A DNA stretch of 64,000 nt from Silurus meridionalis (GCF_014805685.1 NC_060885.1:9904132-9968131); one strand, 5' to 3'. Shown: positions 42,465-56,602, counted from the stretch's first letter. Translations and numbers: made by a program. The notes: generated from the letters alone by a model not told the origin.

Positions 42465-45400
42465 AAAGCATGGATGCAATAGCATGAGAGAGACAAAGAA
42501 AGAAGGGAGGGGCAGGGCATAGAAAAGCTATTAAAAACTTAAGCATGGGAGAATTAAGAAAATTCTAATACAAAAAAAAATTTAATAAATTAAAATCAGC
42601 ATTGAACAATGGAAAAATAGCTGAAGCACAAGAACTGCAGAATGGAAATCACCTCTGTTAATCCACTACACTAAAATATACTTCCCCTCTCCTTAAAAAG
42701 ATCCAACTGTATTGACACATTACAAATGACTAAAAATGTGCACATAGCATCATTCAGATCATGTTTCAAGACCACCAAAAAAAATGAGGTGTCAATCAGG
42801 TAATACCCTGTACACTACCTTTTCTCTCAAATAACTTCAGTGGAATAAAAAAAAAAAAACATTTTATTACAATAATCTTATTAACTAAAAATGTTTTTTT
42901 TTAAATGTTGAAATCTTTTTAGAGGTCTGATTCCCAACGCTAAAGCCTGTTTGGGGCAAATCTCTGAATAAAAGCATCATTTTCTAAGGAATAAACAGAT
43001 TCTTTTTTTCTCAAAGCAATACATTCAGGCTAAAACCTATGGGTGCCTCAGACTACCTTTACCAAGAGTTTTAATAATATTTAACAATCAACCTATAAGG
43101 CAGTTCTGATATTGGATAGCTCATTACTGTCCAAACACTAAAGCATGAATAATTATGCTGGTGAACATTATCTGTCAGACCACATTGGTTTACATGGTGA
43201 CCCTATCATGCATCTCCTCTGTTGTTGCACCATCATTGCCACAAAAAAGACGAGGGACTGTTTATAAAGATGATGAGCACATTCACAGTTAATGAAGATG
43301 GCAGTCCCATTACAGAGTAAGACATGTTTGGTGCAAAAACTAGAATAAACACGTCTGAATTGTGACCAGACAGGTTATAAATAACACAAGAAAGTGCATG
43401 AAGCAAAAATTAATGCATGAAAAGCAGCTCTAAAGAAGCAGCACTTGCTTCATGAAATGTATTACTATAAACGTATTATAATAAACGTATTAGACAAAAC
43501 GCACCGAATCAAATAGAACGAATCAGTTCCATCTGAACGAGTAGATTTGTTTAACTCTCTTACAGCACAAAGTATTAGAACAATGTTAGCCACAATCCAG
43601 TGTGGTGTTTTTTCCCCTTTATTCTAACTGACTGTTAGAGAGAAAGGGCAGACTTGCTGAGATTGCAGGATTAGACATCTCTACCCACCAACACCCTCTA
43701 TTTGTGGTTTAAATCCTATTCGTGTACAATGATCACTACAGGGTTAATACAGGAAAAGTGTAGAGGGTCATGTTACATTGTGATTATTTATACAGCTAGA
43801 GGAAAATTACAAAAAGGTCAAAGGATTGTACACCAGTCAAGCAGCAGCCAGAATTTAGTCAGTGTTGAAAAATGAATATAGTTTGAACCATGTACATTTT
43901 TTGCAAAAACAATAGGCTCAATCCTCAAACCAACTAGTAATTTGAAATATGGAACAGCCATTATAAAAGCACACTACTACAGAGTGTCTCACACATTTAA
44001 AGAACAAAAAACAGATTCTATCACAAATGCTGCTGTTATCACCATCATAAACTGTCTCTTATGCTGTACAAACAAAATAAAACCCTTGGGTAAGAATGAG
44101 ATCACTGGGCAAAATTAATTTCCGGTTTTGCCATTCTCACTCTCAGTGCCCTATTTTGGAGCCAATATTCAAGCAGATGAATTATTATAAATGTGGTGCT
44201 ATGTTAAACCCCTCCCCCCAACCCCACACCTAGCGCACACACTCAATCTGCTTCTATCACAGCTGTGCTAAAGCAACAGATGGTGCTTGTGGGTATATGA
44301 GGGTGTGCTACTAAAGAAAAGAGGGATAAAGAAATCGAGGTCAAGCATTTGTTAATCCTACTACAGGTTAAGGCAGCAAATGAAAAACATCCTAAATAGT
44401 GCTTAATTAATATTATTCTAGATGTCTGATGTAAAGTAATTACAACCACTTAATGGCTTGATTTCCCAATCTTACCTCCTTACATTTAAAGTGGCATGGC
44501 CGCTCAATGATTTGTGGTATGAAGATTCCCCTGTTTCATTTAGTATCTCTGGAAACTAACAATACAGCACCTCACACACAGCTCTATGACAAAATAAGGA
44601 GACACAAACTTTCCTTTTGTAGTGTGCATTTCTCTTATTTATCCTTTCTCTGCACCCATCAGTCATTGGGAAGTGGCGTATGCACTGGTATGTCTCTCCA
44701 CAAAGGTGTGGTCTAGATACCCACAATTTTCATGGCCTTTGTTCTTATTGGCTTAGCAAAGCACAAGTGGGTATGCTACCTGTCAATCTGGTAAAAGAGA
44801 CACTCAGACACTTTTCCACTTCTTAAAGCTTATGCTGTATATTGCTAAAAAGAAATTCTGATGTTTCTGACACAATAAATGGAAACATCTCAACTATTCA
44901 TCCTAATAGGAATAAACCACCTAGCTACATAAATATATATAGAAATGTTTCCATATATTCAAACACAAAATGTATGTTTGAATTAGAAAAATAAAATGAA
45001 GGGTGGACAAAACACAAGCCTGTACACCTGGGACTAACAGATTATATTACAGACCCACCCAAACTTCCCCCTTTTAAACATTTTCTGGCAAGTTTGTGGA
45101 AAAACTGATCAAATCTTAAAGCTAAAATGCAGCTCAAAGCAATCACATAAATCGTATCTGTATCTGTGTGTAATCGTATCGTATCTGTGTGTAAATAGCA
45201 TTAGATGTGATAACTTGCCAGACTCTAACCTTTACAAAATCTGCAAGAACATTCGATTTTTTTTTTTAATATAATGATGATCTTAAACTTTAAATCCATT
45301 ATTACACTTATCTAGATTTTCCTTGTTCTGTGGGCTAGCATAATAAATGTATCATTTTGTCCATCCATCAAAAAGAATTGTCTTAAGAAACACACGAACG

Positions 45401-48400
45401 TAACATCTATAAAGAGATGTAGAGAATCTAAAAGATGTTAGTTTTAAGAACTTTAGCAAGCTCTTAAATACATAACGCTGAGTCTGAGGTTGCACTGGGA
45501 GAAGGGTAATATGAACAAACACAGACAAAAAAAAAAAAAAGGCACAAACAGAAAAAATATAGACAGTGACAACTTACTGATACTGTTCAACTGAAAGCAA
45601 CTGGGACAATCAAATCAAAAGATAAAAAAAAAAAGATAATGTATAAGATTTGATTAAAAATAGAAAGAAAACAGACAAGAGGATTAAAATATAAAGCGTG
45701 TAAATGATAATTACTGAAGCATGTAGTGAGATGATTGAGGTCAAGGATTTACATGTTCATTACTGATTCTAGGTGCAATAACAGTCAGATGACAGAGACA
45801 CACACTGTACATGACAGATAGGACTGACATCAATATACACACAAATCAAAAGCAGTCATCCTGACTAGTACACAGGTTACCTGGTTGGCATAGGCATGTG
45901 TCAGAGCAGTGTGGTTCTTCCCTGGGCTGCTGTATGTAGGTCGGTATTTGTACATGGTAGGAGTTGGTGGAGCTTTATTTAACAGACTGCTCTCTGGAAA
46001 ACACAACAGTGACATGTTTGAGATCAACATAAACACTAAGCCAGGCCTGACTTCCATTCTGAGAAAATTCACAGTTTTATCACTCAAATTTCATAATCAT
46101 ATGTGATTTCAGAATTAAGTACCAGTAGGCAATAAAAACAATTAGAACAAAAACCTTTTTTTTGTTACACTACGTTTAATTAGATAATCAAATGAAAAAT
46201 AGCCATAAACACAGAAGACATGGATTAGAGAAACCTAACATGATGGTATATGACTACAGTCCAGAAACCTATGGTTATTTTTTCCAGTCTTCACACACTT
46301 CCTTAACCAAATGTTCCTATAATAAAGTCTTGGCATTCATTTTGGCAAGAGACTCGTGTACCAGCAAAGTGCTGAAAAATATATGAAATGGGTGTTATAA
46401 CGACAAAATGGCAGTATTTCAGCCTTATGTGCAGCCAAAATCCCCATATCGAAGAAATGGACTGTCTATAATAACTGATTAATTGAATTAAATTTTTATA
46501 TTGATAATATTAATCATTAGACTCATGAAATTGGTGTAACAGGTAGAGCATACACCCACTACGGTGGTTAGTCAACACTAAGAGAGAATAATGTGACTTC
46601 AGTAGTGCATTTAATGATGACAGGTGCCAGAACAGTTTCAAATGAACAAAGGAACAGCCATTATTCTCTAAACCAGCACCACTTACAAACAGAATGGTCA
46701 TCTTGCACTTTCTAATTCAAGCACATTTTTTTTTTTTATAATCATGGTAAATTAAGACTAAATTAAAAAATGAATGTGGATGTGTACCTTCAGCAGGTCC
46801 TCTTGACAGGCCTGGGTATCTGAGCTCTGGTTTAGGAGGAGGAGGTGGCTCAGCATCAGCAGACTGACTCTCCATCATTTCCAAACTACTCTTAGACTGA
46901 GAAAGAAAGATAGTGAAAGAGAGGAATGGATGACAGCACAAAACACACATAAAAACTTATTAACAGACCCTGAAATGAACATGTGCATATAGGAAGACAA
47001 ACACACAGAAATAACTATGTACACGAGTAAGCACACATGCATAAAATTCCTACCCGGTGTAGATCTCCATGGATACCATTGTCAAGCACCTTGGCAGCCA
47101 GTTGCGCCTCTGAGAGTTGCGGCCTCAAGAATGGGGGTTGAACAGACACCGCCTGTGCCTTCCTTTTCATTCCAACATACCTGAGGAACAGAAAGGAAAA
47201 GCATTCTCAACATTAACCAAAAGTAATTTGATCATTAGAGAGTAAAAAAAGAGAAGCAAATTGCAGTGTTTCCCAATGTTGTTTATGAATGCAAATACCG
47301 GATTTTCCAAGCTATAAGCCGCTACTTTTTCCCACGCTTTGAAACCTCGCGGCTTAAACAATGAAGCGACTAATTTATGGATTTTTCCTGGGTTTTTCCC
47401 GGTTTCACAAGCTTCATGAAACCAAAAAACTGAGCCCTGTAACATTAGACCAATGAAATTGCGGAACGGGTTCAGGTGAACCAGTGAAACTCTTTATATT
47501 AAATCAGATGCGCTCCCAGTGAATTGGGCCACACCACATCATAAATATGGATGAGGTTCCTCTGACGTTTGACCTGCCGCTCACTCGGCCTGGCAACAGG
47601 AAAGGCAAATCATTCGTCACGCTGAAAACAACCGGGCATGAAAAACCGCACTTCACCTGTGTTCTGAGCTGCACGGCATCGGGAGAAAAGCTTCACCAAT
47701 GGTGATTTTTAAACGCACAACTATTCCAAAAGATAAACTCTCGAGAGAAATTCTTGTTAAAGGAAGGAGGAAGACAGTGACCAATGAATTTCTTGGTAGG
47801 CTACTGTTTTGTTACAAGCCGTGTAACAGTGTAAAGCCTATGTTAAGTTCATTAGTTTCAATGTAGGCAGGTGTGGCATATTTATGTTCAAAATGTAAAA
47901 AAAATGTAATGCGGCTTATATTTAGGTGCGCTTAATAGTCCAGAAATTACAGTAATAAATTCTGCATGATGAGAATCTCGAAGCTATGACAGCCCACCAA
48001 CCTCTCTGTGAAAAGGTTGCCCAGAAACAGTGTATAAGAACAATGAATATTATACATGACCATTACACCTACATGTACATTTTCTTCACTGTAAGGCCTC
48101 AACCAATCAACAATTCCCCAGTGCACAAAGCAAGCTCCATTAAAACAAAGTTAGGTGTGCAAAAAAAAAAAAAAACCTGACCCAAACCTCACTGGCCTTG
48201 CAATAAGAGTGAAGGGAATAAATTCAGAATAGGATGTTGAAAAAAAAGCATGGTTATGGATGATCTGGTGCCCAGAAACTTTTAGCCAAACTTTGTCCAG
48301 GCATGAAAAACATAAGGGCATATTCACTGAGAAGCCGATACGTTAAAAAGAAAATCGTGTTTGTCCAGAACACATGCAGGTTATTAAGAGAAATCATAGT

Positions 48401-51400
48401 TCATGCCTGGGTGCCTGGGAGCTGCAGAGAACACGTGTCACATTTCTCCAGCAGCCATTAGTGAAGGGGTTCACGCCTCCTCTGAACTTTCCCGTTACCT
48501 AAAAGGAAAGAAACCGATTCAAAGATAAAGCCTTTTAAAAACTTAAAAGCAAAGAAACAAGCTGAAATATTGGTTCACTGGAAGATCGAACGCTATAGAA
48601 ACGTTCCTAAAAAATGTGAATAAGCATCAACACCTGTTCATTAGTGGTTCTGCCTCTTGCTACCAGTACAATGTGAAAACCAGTAAGACCTGCTACTGGG
48701 ATGAAGAAAAGTCCAGCAACACACATAACACCCATACTGAGAGGAAGGTGTTAAGAGACACAACTGAACTAAAACACACAAGTTATATCATACCAAGTTC
48801 CATATTTATTTTTTAGTCTCTGAATACAAGAACAAAAATATTTTCCCCATACACAGTGTGATGTACTGCATGGATCCATTTTTACCAGAGACATTCTCCC
48901 ACACACACACCCCACCCAGTCACAGCTAAAAGGATACGTGACGGCAGAGTGTACTTGGTCTAGCTGCTGTGTGTGGTACAGGATGAAGAGCAGCCCAAAA
49001 CCAAAGACGCCCATGATGTGAGTTGTCAGAGAGAGCAGGAACAGGAAGAAGTAGCGGTAGTTCCTCCTGCCTATACAGTTGTTCACCCACGGACAGTGAT
49101 GATCAAAATCCTACAGGATGAGATGGAGGGAGAAAAGGATCATGCATTTTCTGTTATTTACTTTAAGAACATGGCACTGGAGACATACGAAGGCAATGGT
49201 CTCAAAAATGTGGACTTTAGTGGTTCCTAGAATAGCAAATTCCACTAAAAGGCCTCCCTGACGGTGTTTAAGGCTCAGATACACTCTCCCAATTGAAGTG
49301 TAGATTAAAGATGTATCTTTTTAGCAAGGCCTAAACAACACATCATAACCATGTGCTCAATTGCATATGATCAAAGGTACATTATCTTTTGCTTGTCAAT
49401 ATTATGGACTGCAGCTACGCCAATTCCTCTCCACTGCTTCTCTTTCTCTACCCATCCTGAGGCATCTAAAGATGTACCAGCGCCATTTGGATCCCACGTC
49501 ATGTAGAGTCTGGATATTGGGTTTTAAGTAAAATCAACTTAAATCACTTAAAATCACTTAAAATAATCTTAATCACTTAAAAAAAAAAAGAACATTCTAC
49601 ATATGCTGTTTCTCGTTTATTAAACATTTAAAGGCTGTGGCATGGAGGAGTTGATCTATAATGATCTCAACTCTTGCGCTATTTTATAAGTAGCTCCTGG
49701 TTCCACAATGTCAACTGACTATGTAAAACTGTTGAAAGGATATTACTCAATCACATAGACTCTGGTGCTCATGTTAGTTTTCACTCTCCAGTGTTTTGTA
49801 TTGATTTTATGACTTATAATCACACTCTTGATGTCACCCAAATGAGGACGGTTTCCCCTTTTGAGTCCGGATCCTCTCAAGGTTTCTTCCTCATACCATC
49901 TAAGGGAGTTTTTCCTTGCCACAGTCACCCCAGGCTGCTCATCAGGGATAAATACACATAATTCACTAATATCAATGTTGTTCTATACTTCATACATTCT
50001 GTAAAGCTGCTTTAAAACAATGTCCATTGTGAAAAGTGCTACAGAAATAAACTAAAATGTGAACAGAATTCTAACATTTCTACTTTGACAGTGTGGCAGC
50101 TGAGTGATTTTACCCAATCCGGTGGACACAATAGTCCATTCTAGCAAAACCATTCATGGCTTAGGACATTCACCTTAAATCTAACAGGGGGGATTTAATT
50201 TATCTACTACTTGTATTTCTGTGTGCCTGGGTGTATTCATACCTCCACACAGTTGTCACACACTGAGCAATGTGAGCAGCGAGGTGGTCTGTAGAATCGG
50301 CAGGTTGAACACCACTTCATGCGCACCTGTATGCCCCGAATCTCCACCGTCTTATAGAGTGGCGCTCGGAAATCATCCTCCTTGTCTTCATCTTCCTCAG
50401 CTGCAACACAGATGGTATGATGAATTGAATGAATATAAACCAAATTACATTTGTAGGTAGACAGTTAGAGGGAATAATTGGTTTTTACAGCGTCCAATTC
50501 ATCAAGGCTAAATAGCTAAACTATCGTATCAGTACTATTGGCTTCTAATGTCTAATAACAAACTTGAATATTTTGACTAAAATCAACAACAAATAGCTTG
50601 CTAATGCTAGATAACTTGTTATGCAGAGGAGAAACCAATAACTGACTCTCCGCAGATTAGAAAATAAATCTGTTTGAGCAACACCTTGCAATGTACTCAA
50701 TACTGCAAGTGTAAAATCGTTATATCTTGAACATGCCAACATCTTGAATAGCTTCAATCTGTTTAATATAAGCACTTAATATGTGTGTGACCAATGAAAT
50801 AGCAAAGCCACAGAGATTTACATTCGCCAAACAGCTCTCCCTCTCTGTTCTGTAAAAATAATCTAATAACATTTTAGCTAATGTCAATTTAAAAGTCTTT
50901 TTGCAATCATAGATGCATATGCATCTTTTCCTATTTACAAAGAAAGCAAATGTAGGTTTTAATAGCTGCTGTTGAAGAAAATCACCTTCTGGCCAATCAG
51001 AATCAATAATTCAACAGCACTATAAATCAACAGCACAATAATTCAATAGTCATGGTATAAAAGACTATTGAGCTTGATACTAGTGTACCAAAGTGAAAGG
51101 AAATTTGGTTAATTGTGTGCTATTTAATAATAAGAGACAATTGTATAAGGAGATTGTTGTATACCTCTTGGGAAGATGCCGGGGTCCATGAAGGTGGCCA
51201 TACAAAAGTTGGCTAATACAAAAAGGAAGATGATGCCATTGTATATTGGTATGGCGACTGAAAAAGTCTCTGAAAGCCATGGGCACCTGAGACACCAAAA
51301 GATAAAGAAAAGAAATTAGAAAGTGTTTAAAAACGTCAAATCAGCCATGCATGAGTTACCCGTCAACAAATTGAGTATTGGGGATAAATTCAAATGACGT

Positions 51401-51771
51401 TGCTGTTATAAGAGCTAGGTTAAAGTTAACCTTTATATATAGTTATATGCTGGCTATTCAATCAAATGCTAGAACTCGCACACAAAAGCTGACATTGCAT
51501 TGTGGGTAAATCTGCCTATAACAATTTGTGTCTCTGATTGTAAGCTACGCTATTTTTAAGCATTTATTTGTTCTTTCAAAATCTGAACTGTGGTGTATGC
51601 GTGTGTTAATACTCACGTAAAGCAGAAGAAGAGTGTAGTTGCTCCCACAAGGAATGCTGTTGCTGCAGACACCGGAACATATCGACTGGGCCGAAGGGGG
51701 CGGGATGGAATGGTAGGGTGGGGAGGGGAAGAGGGGTCAGACAAACCCCCACTCTTACTACTACTCGGCAT
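40107..51771 (-). CDS. zdhhc5: zdhhc5, DHHC-type palmitoyltransferase (11 coding exons)
   Basis: Membrane S-acyltransferase that palmitoylates proteins at the plasma membrane. Exons in transcript order: 51771-51617, 51286-51165, 50400-50243, 49110-48938, 48736-48634, 48498-48407, 47180-47054, 46896-46788, 45993-45881, 42393-41489, 40335-40107. Phases agree and give 761 residues (human about 715). Four TM segments lie in exons 1, 2, 4 and 5. The Cys-rich domain ([20 protein letters not shown]) leads to the catalytic DHHC in [20 protein letters not shown]. The long tail includes [30 protein letters not shown] and an 11-His run. It ends GGTTYEISV, the conserved PDZ ligand. The start is the ATG of MPSSSKSGG; an upstream in-frame GTG is not used. 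A possible 5' UTR acceptor (TTCCAG) ends at 51816. The intron after exon 6 begins GC instead of GT. Confidence 0.95.
40524..41230. mobile_element. hAT non-autonomous element with perfect 8-bp target duplication
   Basis: TAGGGCTGCAACAACTAATC at the left and TAGTTTGTTGCAGCCCTA at the right are inverted. CAAAACAC flanks both sides (40516-40523, 41231-41238). 707 bp, no transposase frame. It sits in the last intron of zdhhc5. Confidence 0.85.
42407..42460. repeat. (AG)n microsatellite
   Basis: Starts 14 bases upstream (in zdhhc5 sense) of the acceptor of the 905-base exon; on the sense strand it is a (CT)n tract and may act as an extended polypyrimidine tract. Confidence 0.9.
42461..45880. other. 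zdhhc5 intron 9, nothing recognised
   Basis: Unique-looking AT-rich intron sequence with short A and T runs. No exon-like conserved frame, RNA gene or clear transposon ends seen on either strand. Confidence 0.5.
47298..47952 (+). mobile_element. pogo-like element with DDE transposase remnant
   Basis: Ends CCGGATTTTCCAAGCTATAA and (complement) CTGTAATTTCTGGACTATTA are inverted and lie beside TA. The plus strand from about 47548 encodes [20 protein letters not shown], then [20 protein letters not shown] and [12 protein letters not shown] before a stop. This is the central DDE-domain segment of pogo/Tigger-type transposases. In zdhhc5 intron 6, antisense to the gene. Confidence 0.8.
49831..50058 (+). 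repeat. LINE 3' tail
   Basis: GTCACCCAAATGAGGACGGT, CTCAAGGTTTCTTCCTCATA, GGGAGTTTTTCCTTGCCACA, CTGTAAAGCTGCTTTAAAAC and GTGAAAAGTGCTACAGAAAT parallel the copy at 26475-26738. In zdhhc5 intron 3. Confidence 0.65.
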
Positions 51772-51822
51772 TACCCAGGGCGCACCAGGAGGAGCTGTCA
51801 CCGAGAAACCACCCTCTGGAAG

Positions 51823-51824
<2 letters not shown>

Positions 51825-51854
<30 letters not shown>
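51825..51854. repeat. (GT)n microsatellite upstream of zdhhc5 start
   Basis: Fifteen GT units, 54 bases upstream of the zdhhc5 ATG. On the sense strand it is (CA)n followed by CTCCTTCCAG, which could be an acceptor for a 5' UTR exon starting at 51815. Confidence 0.85.
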
Positions 51855-51856
<2 letters not shown>

Positions 51857-54540
51857 GAAACAGGAATCGGCTATGGGAGGAGTATCAGTTCTTCTCCCCC
51901 TCGACTCAAGATAAAGAAATGACAGATTGTCTGCATAGTTATAGCTGAAAGAGTAGAGTGAAATGAGCAATGAAACATAAAAAACCAATTTAAAAAAAAA
52001 AAAAAAAAAAGTGCAACAAATCAGGCTTTCTTCACTATAAAGCACTCAGGCTTGAACACAGCCATCAATGGTTTCCTGGCCCTTTTAGGCCAGCATAGAA
52101 AAAGAAAAAAAAAAGCTTTTATAAATAGATTTGAGTGCAATATTTTTTTTCTTGGCTTTGTTGCAATTTCTTTTCTATTTAAAACCAAAAAGCCATTTTG
52201 GTAATTTCTAAAACAGTTTAACAGCTTTGAGTTTTGACTATTTAAAAAAAAAAAAAAGAGGAAAAAAAAAAAAAAAAATCCAATTAAAAAAGAAAATATG
52301 GCTGTTTGTTTTTGTTTTGTTTTGTTTTTTGGTAAAAGCAAAAAAATGTGATGAAAAAGGAAAAATGATAAATGAGTGTTCCCTGTGGCTGAATTCGAAT
52401 AACTATAAATGAGCGGTGGTATTTAAAACTTTTGGTTTTACAACTTAAAGGTAGAGGTAGAAGACAAAATGTTTGACATGGATTTTGTAGTTAAATGCAT
52501 AAAGTTTTTCAATAAAATAAGGTAGATGGGCTTCTGAGTATTGTTAAGAGCTTTTGAAATCGCAGTCTCAGGTTAAAAAAGCGAATCGAAACAGAAAAAG
52601 GAGGTAAAATTATGTAAGAAAGCAAATCATCATTGAAGTGAAAGATTTAGTGTCTCCAGTTTTTACAGAGATGGAGATAGTGTTGTGAGAATGGCACAGA
52701 AATCGCTTCCAGCTGTTGCGCTTTTTTGCCAGCACATAAAACAGAAATGTCTCTTTTGATTTTGTTCAGCATGTGGGATATTGCACTTTGCTATGCTGGA
52801 GATACTTGAGTCTCTCTGTACCAAGTCGAAGCATTCTGCTTCTAGGCCAAAAAGGCCAAAGGCAGTGATGGACCAGTCTAGCTGAAATCCTCACAACCAA
52901 TCTTCAGGAAGTAGGCAAAAAAAGCGAGCCGGGCTTCCGCCTAAATCTACTGACTATCATAAGCATCTACGATAAGAAATTTTTAAAAAAGTACAAAGAG
53001 TCTCTGAGGCACAGTGGTGCCTCAATTTAAAAAGAGCTCATAAAAAGCAGAAACTGGGCGTGTTCCAGAAACTCCCGAATGCTCATTCAGATCAGTGGAG
53101 TGACTGAAAAATAAAAACTACAAAGCTGCAGACAACCACAAAATGCTCATAGGTGAAAGAGAAATGGAGTATAAAATACAAACAAAGACCAGCTTTCCGC
53201 TGGGAGACTTTTGGGACTTTCTTGTGTGCTGTTTGCTCAGAGGCCGATGCCGGCGTGTATTACATAAGAGCCTGCGAAGGTTGTCGTCTCGAGCATGCAA
53301 CCTGAGCCATGCTTACAGTTACATGTACACGCACCAGGGAGTATGAGTAATCCAGTGAAAGAGGAAGTAGGTCCAACAGGTTAACACATCATTGCTCTTG
53401 TTTCAGAGATGCTCCTTTTTCAATGCGGTCGTGAAGCAAACAAGTGTTGGCTGTAAGTGTTGATGTCTGGAAAAGAAAAAGACAACAGACTGACGAATCA
53501 TTCAAACGGTATTTGAGTCAGAGCGATTTACAGTGATGGGGGATCTGTAGATGACAATGGACGGCTGTGTTTTTGCAATACTACAAAAGGCTCTAAAAAG
53601 TGTTTAGGGCCAAGCACCAAGTCCATTTCTGGATTAATACAAGTCCAAAACTATAAGTGATACATTAGATAAAATTATATGCTTCGATATTACCAGTTAT
53701 GCAACATGCAAAACTAAAATCACTTTATTGTAGTCAAATTATATGCCATGACAAAGGCTAACATCTGACATTCTGTTAATGTGTTAAACCAGCATGTTTA
53801 AAAGGCTCATTGAGCTACATTACATGGACCATAGACTAGAGTTTATTTATAAGACACCACAGGTTTTATATAAAATTTAGGAATAGATCGTATTTTACAC
53901 TAAAGTGTCCTTCAGATGTGAACCATCATGTTCTCCTCATTTACATGTCATATCTCACTGTCTGACACCTAGCCCAAGAACAATCATTCAGTCTTTTAGT
54001 TGGTGACAGAAGTGTTTTAACCTGTTTACATGCCACTCATTCAAACATTTCAACACAGAATTTTCAGTTCAAAAGTCACAGGGTAAAAAGAAAAAAGCAA
54101 ACAAACAAAAAAATGTACAGAAATGATATTTGAATGTTATAAATCAATCAGCAATCATTAAAAACATGCTGGCTTTGCATTTTCGGGTTGGGTGCCACAG
54201 TGCAATAATTCAAAAAGTCGTTATAAACAAGACCAGACAAGCTTGGTATCATTGGACCTCCACAGAGTCTCTAGCATTAATCATGTAAATATCAAACAAA
54301 AGGGAATTTGATAGAAAAACTGGGTTGGTTGTTCTATCTTAGTCTATAATGTGTCTCAAGCAACCACCATTATAATTTTGATATAACCAGTAAAATAAAC
54401 ATTCTTTTGAAGAAAAACATGTAATAGTTTGTTTTTTTCCAAGTCTGCGTTTTACTACAAACCAATTTCACATATGCAGGGGAAAATATTCATTATCATC
54501 ATTATTGCCAATCACTAGCTTATTTAGTAGAATATACCAA
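51855..54540. other. zdhhc5 5'-flanking or 5' UTR intron, no coding gene
   Basis: Contains A-rich runs at 51990-52010 and 52240-52285. No conserved frame was recognised. A non-coding first exon of zdhhc5 is expected somewhere upstream but I cannot place it. Confidence 0.4.
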
Positions 54541-54550
54541 ATCTTAATAA

Positions 54551-54697
54551 AGAGGTTGGCCGTTATGGGTTTTTTTCTGGCCGATGCAGATATTTAGAAA
54601 TCACGGCAGCAATACAGTGATGTGCAGCACAAGCGGCCGATGGCGATTAATTAAAAATGCCCAAAATCGGCCAGATTAATCTGTCAATCTCTAGCTA
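54551..54697. mobile_element. short MITE of GGCCGAT type
   Basis: AGAGGTTGGCCGTTATGGGT at the left and AATCGGCCAGATTAATCTGT, then CAATCTCTAG at the right, form an imperfect inverted repeat (TAGAGATTG.. versus AGAGGTTGG..). Style of a common fish hAT-like MITE. Confidence 0.55.
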
Positions 54698-56602
54698 AAT
54701 ATAATATGCAAATCTCATTTTGGTTTAATAACGACATGAGAGGTCCCGACATGGTGCCAGGAATATTTCATTTTTTCTGTTTACACCAATCGTCAGTAAG
54801 TTGGTGCCTAAATAAAAAACATTTCATATTTCTTGGGCACTAGAGGCCTGTTAGATTACAAGGTATCCTGATGCAGGCAAGGCTGTAACATGAGCCCACC
54901 TTGTGCTCTCTAATGTCCTTTGTGTCTCTCATGCACGTTTTAACAATGATAACTGAGTCATGTAGTCATAAGACACACCTTCCTCACTGAAAGTACATTT
55001 TCAGATTTCGAGACTCTGTGTCATAAAAGACATGCTGAGAGACCTGTGTTGTCTATTGTACATTCTGCTTTAGTCATTCATTCATTCACTGTTGAGGCAG
55101 GCTGCCTCAGAAAATGGAAGAGGTGTGTCCAAGGTTACATAGATTTACTGAAATATAACTGTCAAATGTATTTATATACCATTGCTATACTATAACTAAC
55201 ATCTACATAATCAACCTTTTGAAAAAAAAAAATTAATAAATAATTAAAAGTGTAGTTAAGTGTAAATCTAGCCATTATTAGCAGGTCATCACAAAACTAA
55301 AGTACATTCAAAACATAAGGAAATAAATCAATGCCTAAATCTTTTCATAAACATTATGTCAACACACACACTCTTCTCCTGTAACACCTTTTTCCCGGTC
55401 AGAGTGAATCTGGTTGAAGAGCTTATCTTGAGAATACTACATGTGAGGTGAGAATAGCACATACACTAACTCTTGGGGCAATTACTTTAGCCAATCCACT
55501 TTTGGGAATGTTTTTGGGAGGTGGCAAGAAACAAGAGAACCCAGAGGAAACCCATGCAGACCCAGAGAGTTTCCACACGGACAGAAACCCAAGCTCACGG
55601 TCGATTGGGAAACCCTGAAGCTGTAAAGATACAATGCTATCTGCTGTACCAGTGTACCACTATTCTAACAGCAGACAATGTTAAAACACACTACCAGGCA
55701 CAAAAGAACAGTGTCTCTGATTTGTCAGTATCAACTGTGTTTTTAATAGAGAGTGATGTATGACTAGACAGTACTATTTATTAATGACGACATAATGCAG
55801 TGTCGTCTCAACTTCCAATGTCCTGCCTAAATTGCAGAGCATCTGAACAGGTCTGCAAAGATTACCGAGAATGTCCAATATCATAGAAAAGCTATTGATT
55901 TTTATATTCAAACATGAAAATCTGTGACAGAATACAAACATGAGTATGCAAAATTAAAGCAAAAAGTAAAATCAACATGCAATTCAGCGCAGAAAATTTT
56001 CATAACAGCAGTAAAATGCACAAGCCTTAAAAATTAAACCTCGCCAAATCTCTATCAGTAAAATGTAGTAAGTGGATGATGTAATAGCCTCAAATGACAT
56101 CCAATTGTTTTTTTCTGTAATATAGTGCAGCAATTTCCTAGTTTAATGAGGCCCACACAGTTTAATTCTAGCTTGTAAAGAATAATGATGATGAATGTAC
56201 ATAATAGTTTTGTACAGTGCAAACTTTAGAAAGCTCTCAATTTAAAGCCACAAAATTTATATCTTGAACTTTATATCTTGAACCAAGAAAATACAGAAAT
56301 GAGGGTTTTTTTAAAGCCATATTTAAATCAATTTCTTAAATTAAAGCAATTGTTTATTAGTTCACATAAATAACTGTTAAAATAATTTTTTTGCAGCGTC
56401 TACAGAAAATATAAAAAAAAAATTTTATATTAATATTTAGACATTAAGTTTTTTAGTTTGCAGAAAATACAAGTGGCAAGAATATAACTCGCACCTGCTG
56501 TCTTAATTTTATCGCAGCCTGTTTAATCACTAAGGTGATGTATAATAGACATCCCACTGTTAAACTAACCCACTACCTGAAAGGGAAGCTTTTATACTGA
56601 AA

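Noticed and set aside
43160..43260. Possible extra zdhhc5 exon in intron 9
   Set aside because: The flanking exons join in phase without it and no conserved peptide was seen.
51772..51801. Ten-residue extension of Zdhhc5 from GTG
   Set aside because: The ATG at 51771 is in frame and gives a normal N-terminus before the [10 protein letters not shown] segment.
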